64,000 bases of DNA. Source: Siphonodentalium dalli. Taxonomy: Eukaryota > Mollusca > Scaphopoda > Gadilida > Siphonodentaliidae. The position numbers and the translations under genes were made by a program. Below, one piece after another: positions 46,469-58,371 of this stretch. The DNA is taken from assembly GCA_032622095.1 (NCBI GenBank), contig CP136068.1, positions 155,087,151 through 155,151,150 on the forward strand, written 5' to 3'. The first letter of the stretch is position 1; every line of letters begins with the position of its first letter. The notes below the pieces were generated by a model. That model was given only the letters and a program-made list of their open reading frames with translations. It did not search any database and had not been told where the DNA came from.

Positions 46469-48002
46469 TTTGTTATCCGATTATACCACAGAAAAAATCC
46501 TTGCCATCCACATGCACGATGTTGCACTGAGTCACGAGTGCTTTCTTTCCCGATTATGTATATTTTCAGTAACTACTTATCGTCCTTTAGGATTTCTGTT
46601 CCATAAACGATAGTCAAGCCGTTAAGCGTTCGATAATCAGCGTTTATTTACGGTGGTTACAACGTCAATATCGGTCCATGCAATGTAAATCAATAAGCCA
46701 TATAGGTATGTTACGCCTTCTGCAATGTGGCATATTCAATGTCGTCTTGTGCGCGGAATTTACTCGCGATGTTCATTTCGTAACGGTCTTCCCCGAAAGC
46801 TATTAGGCAGTTGTCGATTTCATTAATGTGCATTCATATGTGTCAGTGCTCCCAAGTACATGGCGATCCTCACACAAAAATACTTCTATGATCACATTAC
46901 AGACGTCTCGGAGCGGTCTGATATCATGGATAAGCGTAGAGTACAATTCATTCGCGACAAACGTATGCATTACGTTGTCCACCAGCAAACATTTACAAGA
47001 AAACTAAGATGCATGCATCAGGTCACCCATGAACTATTTAGCAATAGAATAATTCAGTTCGGTTGCGGTTTCACAACGTTACAACTGACATACGATTACA
47101 CAAGACACACCTTGAATGTGGAACTGTGTAAGAGTGAATATTAATGTTCTAAATCCCATGTTTCACCTTTAGTTGTGATTGGGGGGGGGGGGGGTGTGTC
47201 GTACTTTATTAACACGCAAGTAGTGTAATTAAGTACGGGTAATTAGAAGTAACAAATCGTTTAGTTTCTATCGTATCGACTGAAAGGGGTGAGCAGATTA
47301 TTGGTGATGAATGTTCTCGTTAGCTGTCAATATAATATGCATATTTGCCCCGTTACGTTTATACACTGTAGCATTGGCGGGCCAGAGTGTGTTGACATGT
47401 TAATTGTTTGGTTCATTAATAACAGATCAGCGGGGATTTGTCGTGAAAACGTACACGTATACGTGGGAATATGCTACGGTTACGGTTAAATTAATGGTTC
47501 TTCTATTACACCACCGTGTATACTCGGTTTAAATAGGTATATTATATAGGGACGTGTGCTCAATTTTGGTGTGGACCGATGATCGAAAAAACTAAATCGG
47601 AGGTAAATGTCGCAGGCCGGAGGACCATTTTTTCAATAATTTTTAAAGAAATTGAGCAGTTGCAACAGAAGCAGCAAAAAAGGGTGTACAATTGGCAAAT
47701 GATGAGGGGCGGTGTGATGTGTAACTAGGATTGAAAATAGATATGCAATTTGGAGATTATTGGATGAGGGATGTTATATTAATTATATTAAAGGGACGAG
47801 AGGGTTTAGTTGTCGAAAATATTTGTTCCAAACACCGTAAACAGATCAATATTAAAACGCATACATTTTGGTTCAAATATACGATCACTATCCCTTAAAG
47901 GAATACGGTCCTGAAAAAAACAATATTATTTTCTTTCAATATACCGATAATATATATATAAAATGTCCATTGGGCGCATATAATCTAATATTCGGCCGCC
48001 AA
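46469..48002. other. Intron, no gene recognised
   Basis: A G-run lies at about 47180-47193. Short open frames (for example 94 codons at 46860-47144) have no recognisable domain. Confidence 0.4.
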
Positions 48003-48303
48003 TCGTTATTTTTATAACGATTCAAAAAAATTCCGAAGTTAGCCGAAGATTTTGTTGTAGACGAAGTCACGTGATCATCAGCCCGATCACGTGATTGTCA
48101 CATGTAAACAGAAGCATAGCACGTGATCGATCACGTGGTAACTCATTGACAACGCATAGATACGCGACGGCGGTATTTTAAGTTTGCATGTAGTCTATCG
48201 CGGCCTTTGACGATTGTCGCGTTATCACACTGCGAATGCAAAACTTCGCCGAAACATCGCCTTTCTCGTAATTAAATGTCGATCTTTATCGTGTTATTAT
48301 TAC
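48003..48303 (+). repeat. Dispersed ~290-bp repeat, copy 2
   Basis: Inverted counterpart of 15685-15970, including the palindrome CACGTGATCGATCACGTG at 48120-48137 and three further CACGTGA(T) sites. Begins near TTATTTTTATAACGATTC. Confidence 0.85.
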
Positions 48304-50744
48304 TATTATTATATGTATCGCGATGTGTTGTTACTATAAAGCCATGCCGGTATATTATTCAGTTTTGCGCGCATTTATCTATATAAACGCGTGCTCGTGT
48401 TTATATATATTTTTTCGTTACCGGAATAGTCCAAGTTATATTATATATGCATATCAAGATTGCATATATACGCGAAGACTTGCACAGTTATTAGGCAATT
48501 ATCATCTCGTAAACATTCCAATTTCCAGATGACATTAGTCGTGTGTCAATAAAGAGCGTTTCGTTTTAATTATCGTAACGCGGTAAAACAACACACAATT
48601 GGTTTATTGCTGTCGGATTTAATCAATTATAATCAAGTCATTCATTACCAATATGATATGTTCATTTTTCCTTGGTTATGAATCATGTAATTATTTGGGC
48701 AATATGGTGTTTATATATATTTCGGAATATTGCTTCCCCCACCCCAAAACAATCTAGCCGACTGTCACTGGTGGAAATTCACTACATCTATGCATCGTTA
48801 TTGACCTATTAAATTAGCACTCTAGCGATGCGGTCTATTGAATATCCAGGTCATAAATCGACCTCTATGTGGCAATTACGCATAACAATAGGGTTATAAA
48901 CATCCAATCATATATAACACTTTTTGAAGGAGGGATAATAATCCGGTTTAATATGGAATCACATATTCAAGTGCTCTTTATTCGCAATATATCGTAATAG
49001 TGAACGCTCTTTATTGCGTCAAGGTAAAGGGACTCGACTTAGAACAGTTGTCATCGTGATTTTTTTTAATGATTACACCAATACAGGTCAATACATGTAC
49101 ACGAACTTCCGATATGCATGCTTTATATATCCTTCCAAGTCATAGCAATTTCCGCTTTATTAAACTCTTTTTATTCGTACCATATTAGGAAAACTCTTAA
49201 CATGGAACGCTCTTTATGGAGCCATGGTGAAGGAAATGGGGAATCGACTAAGAATAGTTGTTATCGTGATTTATTCAACATACTCTCCACTTTAACTGCA
49301 ATTGTATGTATTCGTAACCATGACTGACTTGTCAAATTAAACGCTCTTTATTTGGTATATGTAATCGGTTTCTGATGATTGCGCAACGGGTTTCCCACAG
49401 AAATGCCGCCAAATGGCACGTAAACGAACATCGTTTGGAAATGAATACAGCATTATACCTAACTGAGAGTCACTAGACCGGCCACAGCCGAAAACACTGC
49501 ATTTATATGGCAATGTTACGAATGAATGATTGTAAATACGGGACACTCGGGGCATATATACGGAAAATTAAAACAACATCGTGAACACGCGCCCGAATAG
49601 AGTTCACATGCCTGCTCATGTTTTTATAAGCTTTATTTTTGACACGAAAGTGTTACCTACCCCGCTCAATCGGCCTTCTATAGTTTTTTTGTCAAAACAA
49701 TAACTTTCCAAACAGCGCTTAAGACAAATCACAAGTGAATATAACTCACCGCGCGATGACAATTAACCATGTGTACACAATGCTATTGATATGCCCCGCA
49801 GTAATTCCATCACGCTCACGAGCTGATGTCTATTCCGGATTTTCCATCGTCATATAGGTAGACACAAATAACTCCGATTCCGTGTTTTTAATTAGTTTAC
49901 CTCGCTTGACGTCATGCGAGGTTTTGCGACGGAGATAGCCGACAACCGGTGGCGGTATTATTTATTTATTTCTCGGCTTAATAGGGGTGGCTTTCCGATA
50001 GAGTTTTGTTGTTTCATGAGCACTGTAATCCCTTAAACATCATGCTTACATAAAGACCTACTAAATTTTACCTAAACAAGAGTCTGATTGTGTTATAGAA
50101 GGCAGCATAATGCTACTGGCTAATCACACACAAATGGTATAAACGCTCTTTATTATTTCCAAATAAGGAATTGAGCAACAAAGAACGCTCTTTATGTTTA
50201 CCATCATAATATAAAGAAACACCAGGAAAGTAACTTTTTATGCTTTGTTTACATAACAGTCGGCAAATTTACGACTATAACATAATGTTTATGAGATATT
50301 TCTCATTTGTATATTAACAAAGTCTGTCTATATTTGAATATTATTTCGTTTGTAGCGGTGGAAATATGTTCACATGATACCCACCAAGGCCTTCATACCT
50401 TTAAGGTATACTACAACTGTTTTTCTTTTCAATAGCAGAATACAGAATGCTATTAAGAAGTGACACAAAACACAGAACAATTGTTTTAATTATAAGTATT
50501 AAGAAGTGAGAGATATGTGAGTCAAGGAAACCAGTAACGAAAGGCAATATTAACATGATTTGTCAGAGAATAATTGTTTACGTTCCAATGAATATGTACT
50601 GGAAACAAACTGTCTGTACCAGACTTTCATAAACACAAATTATGTATTAATGATCATTAATGGTGTAACGACATATTTCGTTCTTTAATGTCTCAAATGA
50701 AAGTGTCAATGACACTGTAGCTCAACTTTGAGAAGAAGTTAAAT
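48304..50744. other. Intron with scattered ACGCTCTTTAT motifs
   Basis: Single copies of (A)ACGCTCTTTAT occur near 49003, 49206, 49340, 50142 and 50184, and an inverse copy near 48550. Two of them begin similar ~70-bp stretches ending in AGTTGT(C/T)ATCGTGATT. The motif is the core of the minisatellite unit. No exon seen. Confidence 0.55.
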
Positions 50745-51740
50745 TTGTGTGATGAGCAATGAATGGAAAGATTTAGAATTGAATTTGGAAATCCAAGATG
50801 GCCGCTGGCAGCCATGTTTTTTTGTCGGAATGTCCCCAAAATGACTCATTCTCATCTACATTCCAATTTCAACAGCCATGAAAAATTTCATGATGATCAG
50901 ACTAAAGGTACGACCTGTAGCCCGTGCTAAAGGATTTAGTCATACAAAGATTAAAATCCAAGATGGCTGCTGGCGGCCATGTTTTTGGGTCAAATGATCC
51001 CAAAATGACTCGTTCCCATCTACATGTCATTATTAACATTCTTGACAAATTTTATGATGATCAGACTGAAAGTACGACCTGTAGCCCGTGCTAAAGAATT
51101 TAGTCATACAAAGAGTAAAATCCAAGATGGCTGCTGGCGGCCATGTTTTTTGGCCGAATAACCCCAAAATTACTCGTTCCCATCTACATGTCAATATTAT
51201 CATCCATGACAAATTTCATGATGATCAGACAAACAGTACGACCTGTGGCCCGTGCTAATGGATTAAATTTTGAAATCCAAGATGGCCACTGGCGGCCATG
51301 TTTTTTGTCCGAATGACCCCAAAATGACTCGTTCCCATCTACATTCCAATTTCAACAGCCATGACAAATTTTATGATGATCAGACTGAAAGTACGACCTG
51401 TAGCCCGTGCTAAAGATTTAGTCATATAAAGACTAAAATCCAAGATGGCTGCTGCGGCCATGTTTTTTGGCCGAATAACCCCAAAAAGACTCGTTCCCAT
51501 CTACATGTCATTATTAACATTCTTGACAAATTTCATGATGATCAGACAAACATTACGAACTGTAGCCCGTGCTAATGGATTGAATTTTGAAATCCAAGAT
51601 GGCCACTGGCGGCCATGTTTTTTTTCCGAATGATCCCAAAATTAATAATCTGGTCTAAATGTTGATGTCAACAGCTATGACAAATTTCATAATGATCCGA
51701 CCAAAGGTACGACCTGTAGCCTGCATTGTTGACGCCTTAC
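50745..51740. repeat. ~160-bp tandem repeat, about six copies
   Basis: Each unit contains AATCCAAGATGGC(C/T)GCTGGC, GGCCATGTTTTTTG, CCCAAAATGACTCGTTCCCA, ACAAATTTCATGATGATCAG and GTACGACCTGTAGCCCGTGC. Unit starts are near 50790, 50957, 51120, 51278, 51437 and 51592. Confidence 0.9.
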
Positions 51741-51826
51741 GTACACACATACACACGGACGACAAAGCCATGGCAATAGCTCAAACTTTACAATTTAACG
51801 ACATTTTCGGTCTTTAACAGTTTAAT

Positions 51827-52124
51827 AGGGGCCCCGGTGGTCCAGTCGGTAGAGTGCCAGGTGTATTACGTCGTCCCAGGCCGTCCAGCGCTGACGAAGC
51901 TGGTTCTAACCCCACCATAGGGAGGGTGACCGGAATCGTGTATCTGGGCAAGTTTGTCAATTGCTTTCCGGGGGTCGGTGGTTTCTACACGCAGTGGAAC
52001 AACTTCCCGGTGAAATTGAGCCTCTGCGTGGTCTTTCCTCCACCCGTAAAATTGACAACGTCGTGTGTGGCCTAGCGGCTAGAATGACGATAAACCCTAA
52101 TAAACAACAGCAACAACAATTAAT
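51827..52124 (+). mobile_element. tRNA-derived SINE with target-site duplication
   Basis: The 5' part has an A box (TGGTCCAGTCGGTAGAGTG, about 51838-51856) and a B box (GGTTCTAACCC, 51902-51912), the internal RNA polymerase III promoter of a tRNA-like head. A central domain with GTCGGTGGTTTCTACACGC and TCTTTCCTCCACCC resembles the conserved core seen in many invertebrate SINEs. The tail is TAAACAACAGCAACAACAAT. The flanking direct repeat AGTTTAAT (51819-51826 and 52125-52132) is the target duplication, inside the tandem array of TTTAACGACATTTTTCGGTC. Confidence 0.88.
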
Positions 52125-52310
52125 AGTTTAATGACATTTTTCGGTCTTTATAATATTTCAAGATATAGGGGGTATTTGGATCTCTAGTTTAACGACATTT
52201 TTCGGTCTTTATAGTTTAACGACATTTTTCGGTCTTTAATATCTCAAGATAGAGGGGCCCTTAGGGGGTATTTGGATCTCTAGTTTAACGACATTTTTCG
52301 GTCTTTGATT
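52125..52310. repeat. Short tandem repeat of a TTTAACGACATTTTTCGGTC unit
   Basis: About four copies of AGTTTAACGACATTTTTCGG plus TCTTT, with interspersed GGGGGTATTTGGATCTC. A further copy lies left of the SINE (51797), so the SINE landed in this array. Confidence 0.85.
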
Positions 52311-53029
52311 TGCAAAATGGAAGAAGTACATATTTGGAAGATGTGGTGGCCCTAAAAAGGAAAGTTGTTTGGTGGTCTTGAAATGCAGTTTTTCTTAACA
52401 GTCTTCCTTGATTAAAGTGATGTGAAACACTCCGGCAGACACCGGGCAGAGTGATCAAATAAATAGAAATTAAGAATAATCTAGTTATTTGTTACGAATA
52501 TTAATCCAAATGGATGTTACACAACGTCATTCTTATATATTAGTTAAATGCAATGACTCTCGATGGCAAAATGATTTTTGTTTAATTACAGCCGATAGTT
52601 GCGCCCCGGATCGAGATGTAAATATTTACAATTTGGAGTAGTTCAGACGATGTTCTATATGAAGTGGTGTGGTAGATCTTTTTGGAAATTTTCAGTGATG
52701 TTAGTAGAATGATAAGATTCCCCACGTTGGAAAAGTGCCTGAGCACTAACTTATCAATTTCTCGCTCCCGAAAAATTCCATAATATGTCTTTAAACATAT
52801 ATATAAATCTCCGAAAAAAAAAATTCTAAAGCATTAAACGATTTGCTATATTTCCACTAGGGCATATATTTCATCTGATTTTGCGAGAATCCATATATAC
52901 TTTTTCATGAGAATCCAGGGTAATTTGCGAGAATCTAGATTTGGATTCTCGCCGAAATATAAGCCCAGATTTCACTCTGAAGTGTGCCTAAATGGCATAA
53001 ATTGTACCTTGGTTCCCATGTTCGCTATA
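52311..53029. other. Intron, nothing recognised
   Basis: Short open frames only; no element ends recognised. Confidence 0.4.
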
Positions 53030-53990
53030 AACTAGCTTGAAATTCGCAAACCAATGAATTTTTTTTCTTCAGAAAATTTACATTTTTATGATTCGCGACA
53101 TAAATTGTCACCAATACAAACAAATTTGATTCATCGTGGAAGTTAGTCGGTGACTATAAATAATGTCACCATTCAACTGAATGTTGTTGAATTCTATTGA
53201 GATGTGGAGCAGACAATATATTGGGAGGCTCGGAGGCTCCATAGCATGAGGCCCCCACCCCCCTTTTTCGTATGCCGTATTCCATGCCCTGTTATGAGGT
53301 ACGCCGTATTTCCGGCCCCTCTGTTAGGAGGTATTCGGTATTCCAAAAATACCGGTATTCGTACGCCGACCTTCCAAAAAATGAAGTTTTCATATATTTT
53401 TATGTATTCCATATGGTATTCCGTATTCCAACTTCTGTGTTAAGTGGTATTCCGTCTTCCATGGGGGTGGGGTGGGGGCCTCTAGCATCTGCTCCTCAAT
53501 CCTTACCAGATGTCAGTAAAAGTTTCCCATTTCATTATTTCAGTTCTTTAGCAATCTTAATCATTATATGTAATGCCCTGACCATGCTCAATACTAGCTT
53601 GAAATTGGCGAAACAATGAATTTTTTTTCTTCAGAAAATTAACATTTTTATGACTCGCGACATAATTGTCATCAATAAAAACAAATTTTATTCATCGTGG
53701 AAGTTAGTCGGTGACTATAAATAATGTCACCATTCAACTGAATGTTGTTGAGCATATTTCAACCAATTTTGGAAGTTTAAATGAATATTTTCTTCACACT
53801 CAAAGTCAATTGACAAATTTCAGGATTTTAGCCTGCTTCGTTGGGACCAAATATTTGTTGTGCACACTGAAGGAACGTCTACCATCACTCGATAGGCCAG
53901 ATTATGCCCTGACCATGCTATAAAGTATTAAACTAGCTTGAAATTGGCAAAACTATGAATTTTTTTGGTTGAACAAATTTACATGGGAAT
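53030..53990. repeat. Tandem duplication, ~560-bp unit, plus TATTCC-rich stretch
   Basis: The block TAGCTTGAAATTCGCAAA...TGAATTTTTTTTCTTCAG, GACTCGCGACATAA and GTGGAAGTTAGTCGGTGACT occurs at 53032-53195 and again at 53592-53752; a third partial start is at 53932. Between them, 53275-53465 is rich in GTATTCC/GGTATTC motifs. Confidence 0.8.
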
Positions 53991-54983
53991 CTCCATAGAA
54001 AACGGTTATATTTCGATAAAAACGAAAGTAATGCGAAATGAAAGTCGGCACTGGCCAGAATTGTGCAGAATAACATATGAGTCAAGTTATATGCGAATAT
54101 TTGACCTCATTCGATTAAATAGTCTCGTATTTAAGGAATCAATGCCAATGGCGCTCGGACATGTGGAAATTTTTTCCGTCGCACTCGCAGACTGTAAGGC
54201 GGAATTGTGAAATGTAAACACGCATTACCTTTTGTGAGAATAACACAAGCGCAGACTTTATCAAAGTAATGCAATACACAACAACAAATAGGATAAAACG
54301 GATATAAAAACGGTATAAGTGAGAATAAACGTGGAAACTATTGACAACATTTGTTCGGTTATTCGGCAAAACCGAAGGTATAGATTTATGGTCACTAACA
54401 AGAAATTCAATTAATTGAGGAAAAACACCCACTGTCCTGAGTGGTATTGATAAGCTGTTGGGGGGGGGGGGGGAGAGATATTAATTGTGTTAAAGTGCAA
54501 TGGGAAGTAATTGCGGTTAAGGGTAATAAGAAATGTCTTATTGCATTCTCATTGGGCTTAATCATAATTAGAGATTCCTTAAGTTATTGCGGTTAATCGA
54601 AATTGTCTATTAAATGTCAATTTTGATTCCCATAGAGATCATCAATGATGTCTATGCGCAGGGTCAACGTGCCAATCTTCTCTATTTGGATTCCAATTGT
54701 TGGCTCATTAAATATGCACATATGCTTAAGATACAGTCGTGCACGAAGCGAGCTCCCGTAAGTCGGGTTTTGGATCCCATGCAGTTAATGAAAATATCAT
54801 TGAAATAATCAGTTTCCCCCAATTGATAAACAACCATATATTCAATATACATGTTTTGGAGCAGAATTAGGCAGTCCATATTGGACGCCATCATGGAATT
54901 TATTTGTTTTGGTTTAATTTTCACACATATTTATTAGTTATGTGGATGGAGTTCTCATTAAACCTCACATCCTTATATTGGTT
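53991..54983. other. Intron, no gene recognised
   Basis: A G-run is at 54460-54474. Short open frames have no domain features. Confidence 0.4.
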
Positions 54984-55456
54984 ACAGTAATGCCCAAAGT
55001 AATTGACCACTTAACCACATCAGAATTATTGGTAATTTTTCAGCATTTAAAATCCTGACAAATTACCCATTATTCAGCTGTGGTCAATTACTTTGTACAT
55101 TACTGTATGAGGATTGAGTTATCATTACACCTCAAATCCTTATATTGGTTACATTAATGCCCAAAGTAATTGACCACTTAACCACAGCAGAATTATGGGT
55201 ATTTTTTCAGCATTTAAAATCCTGACAAATTACCAATAATTATGCTGTGGTTAAGTGGTCGATTACTTTGGACATTACTGTATGAGGATTGAGTTATTAT
55301 TACACCTCAAATCCTTATATTGGTTACAGTAATGCCCAAAGTAATTGACCACTTAACCACAGCAGAATTATGGGTAATTTTTCAGGATTTAAAATCATGA
55401 AAAAATACCCATTATTTTGCTGTGGTTAAGTGATCAATTACTTTGGACATTACTGT
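54984..55456. repeat. Three palindromic elements in tandem (~171-bp period)
   Basis: Hairpins at 54984-55106, 55151-55281 and 55325-55456 each start ACAGTAATGCCCAAAGTAAT-like, continue TGACCACTTAACCACAGCAG, and end with the reverse complement ...CTTTGGACATTACTGT. They are separated by the spacer ATGAGGATTGAGTTAT...CCTTATATTGGTT, which also repeats. Confidence 0.9.
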
Positions 55457-55739
55457 ATGTAGATGGAGTTAAACCTCACATCAGTGTGTTGGGGATTTGG
55501 ACCTTGACTTGGGACCTTTTGTTTTTAACGCGACAAATGCGCGTACACCTTATACACAAATTTTTTTTAGAGTTTTTCTTGGATAAGATGAGTTTGAAGC
55601 CTGCTTACATTTCAAAATGTTGTCAGTTTTATATTGTCTGCAGCGGAACTCAACGCGTTGAAGCAAAAGTTAGAAAAGATAAAATGTGTACGTAATGAGA
55701 CTATAATACAACTGAAAAAATAAACTGAGGGAGGGGTGG

Positions 55740-56316
55740 GCGATACAGGGAACTAAGGGTTGAACCGATATAAATTTGTAGAGCGATAACGACCGATGTT
55801 GACATAATATGCATCTGAACTCTACTGTTGCAACATGGCTATAAAATAGGGGGGTGTCAGAATCTTAGTCATCTCTATATAGTGCCAGAATAGTCATCTA
55901 TAAGATGTTGGGTTGGTTATATGGACTCGGAGAAAAAGTGGTTTGTACCGATGAACTGACATAAATTAGTGGAGCAATGTTGCATCGCGACTGTACTAAA
56001 GCAGCAATGATGTAAAATGGGGGGGGGGGGGGGGGGGAGGAGTCTGAAATTATCTATCTTTATAGATGGCACCAGGATTATATAGATAGGAATAGCAATT
56101 GATATACGTATACAGTATACTATAGTAATACCATAGACATATAAGTACAAATATCACGTGATAAAATATTACGTTACGTGAATATACCGATGAAAGAAAT
56201 AAATAAATTGGACCGGGATTAGAGGTTGGGTTGGTTATATGTGGATAATTGGATATGGAATTCATACCGATGAAACGATACAAATTAGTGGAGCGATAAT
56301 GACCAATGTTGACACT
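55740..56316. repeat. Diverged repeats with GAGCGATAA-GACC-ATGTTGAC blocks
   Basis: GGTTGGTTATATG, GTACCGATGAAC/ATACCGATGAAAC, AAATTAGTGGAGC and GCGATAATGACCAATGTTGA recur near 55760, 55910, 56230-56310 and 56690-56730. A G-run lies at 56018-56037. Confidence 0.65.
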
Positions 56317-56653
56317 TACCGCTATACTTAAAGTAATTGACCACCAGCAACGTGGTGTCACCCCGTTAATACTGCGGTACTATACCGCGGTATCCTCCAA
56401 TACCGCGGTACTGATACCGCTTGTTAACGTATGTGGGAGTAAATACCTCCCCTCAAAGTGTTCCATGAAAATCACTGCGGTATTCAAAAAAATTAATGCG
56501 GTGCCCGCTAAAAGACCGCGGTATCATCGCCCAATACCGTAATTCCACTGCCATGACCGCCTCGATACAGCTACCGTTTATTACCGGTATCACCGTGGTC
56601 ATGACCGGGGTATCACCCCGTTTTTCTGGTCAATTACTTTGAGAATAGCGGTA
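56317..56653. mobile_element. Palindromic MITE with internal ACCGCGGTA repeats
   Basis: Ends are TACCGCTATACTTAAAGTAA and its approximate inverse CAATTACTTTGAGAATAGCGGTA. The centre holds several CCGCGGTA palindromes. The AAAGTAATTGACCA inner terminus is shared with the 54984-55456 elements, so the two are related at their ends only. Confidence 0.8.
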
Positions 56654-56872
56654 GTCAGGCTACGCGCGGGAGAAAATAGGGGTTGATACGATAGACCAAA
56701 ATAAATTTGTCAGGTGATAATGACCAATGTTGACCTATAAAGTAACGCGACTATACTGTCGCATAATTATCAGGTGTAACCGGTCAAATATGAACTCTAG
56801 TGACCAATATAGAACAGGTCAGAAAACATTCGCAGGGCCCTAATTGGCCTAAAATTTATTTAACACTCCATT

Positions 56873-57210
56873 TGCCATTATTGGCATTAAAATTGATTTA
56901 TGTCGATAAAACTGTCATTTTTCAAAATTTTAAGCTGAGACTTGGAGTGTGTTGGTGGGATAGCTACATATTCGTAAAATGACAGAGTACAGCACGCAAT
57001 TATGTTTTAGATGGAAGAAATGAATTTTTTTCAATGATAAAATTTAACATGGAAATTTGAATTTACCATTAACATCGATTTATGTCGATAAAACTGTCAT
57101 TTTTCAAACTTTTAGGCTGAGACTTGGTGTATGTGCGTGTGATACATATATGTTCCTAAAATGACCGAGTCCAGCGCGTAATTATGTTTTAGATGGAAGA
57201 AATTGAATTT
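56873..57210. repeat. ~190-bp tandem duplication
   Basis: GATTTATGTCGATAAAACTG then TCATTTTTCAAA...GCTGAGACTTGG, ending in AATTATGTTTTAGATGGAAG, occurs twice in direct orientation. Confidence 0.88.
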
Positions 57211-58363
57211 GACATTTTCACAAAAACACGCCAATTCCGAATCCAGATGACCTACTTGCAGACGAGCGCTCGTTAATATTCATGCCAAGAAATACAGGCA
57301 TCAAACTCATCTTTTTGGAAGGTTAATCCGATATACACATATTGAAATAATCCTTCCAGAACACCTTCCAAGATATAGAAGAATATTTTAATAGATTAGG
57401 ACGCCAAAACAGTCGTAATGAAAGAATTAAAATGCACATCGCGTCCGCTTCGATTGTCATCGGCATTGGAAAATTAGACCATTGTATCTGTTTTGCGCAT
57501 GCGCAAGTCACTTTCCATATATGGGATTTGTGTTAACATGATCACCGATCAATCCATTAACCAACAAATTACCACGCAATTATCTTAGCATAAAAATATA
57601 TTGTAATTTATGCAACTACGACCCTGGTAACCCTGATAACTAATAAAATATACCGGCCAATTCATTTTAAGATCGTTATTTCACTTTGCTTTAAGCATAA
57701 ATACACTCTTAAACGCACATAAACGACCCATTGGCGTTAAAATTAAATATACTCGGTATTTATTATATTAGTTTTTTATTGCTCAGTATAGAGTTAGACC
57801 CTTGACACCTGTCAATATATTTGGGCTGAATTCATATGATGCGGTATTATTCCTCGAAATAAACAACAAAGCAGTCGTTACTTCGAAATGTCGTTTGGGC
57901 TAACATTTACACAACTCCTTCGCGTGTTCTCCTCAATTGGCACGCATGTTCTCAGTCGACACACAGGTTATCCCAGAAAGTCGTGTGAAATAAACACCCA
58001 AGGTTTGGGTGAAATAACCAACCAACCGCAAGGGATCCACTCTTTCAATCTTGCACCATAATGTCGACATGACATAATGAATCACCGAGATGTTTCCATG
58101 TAAAAAGTACATAATTACGCTTGTCCGATAAAAGTATCAACTTAACAGTTCGAATATTAGTGTTCACTAAATATATGCAAATTAGCAAACACCACAACTG
58201 GTGTGTTTTGCGAATCCGTGGGGTATATAAGATTTATGATTTTAGTACGTCGTAGTGATGTGAAATTGATGAATTTCTGCAGTGTGTGTTTGGAGATATT
58301 CTTGCAATATAACATCAGGCGGGCGACAAAAACAATGTCTCCCGGCTCAGCGGGCGACAGTGT
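57211..58363. other. Intron, no gene recognised
   Basis: No exon or repeat recognised, apart from the GGGCGACA/GTCTCCCGG phrases at 58320-58360 that resemble the 46351 hairpin. Confidence 0.4.
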
Positions 58364-58371
58364 GTCCCGGC

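Noticed and set aside
46860-47144. 94-codon open frame
   Set aside because: No recognisable domain and no supporting splice sites; treated as chance.
51827-51925. The A/B-box region as a functional tRNA gene
   Set aside because: It is followed by a SINE body and tail and flanked by a target duplication; no acceptor stem pairing is apparent.
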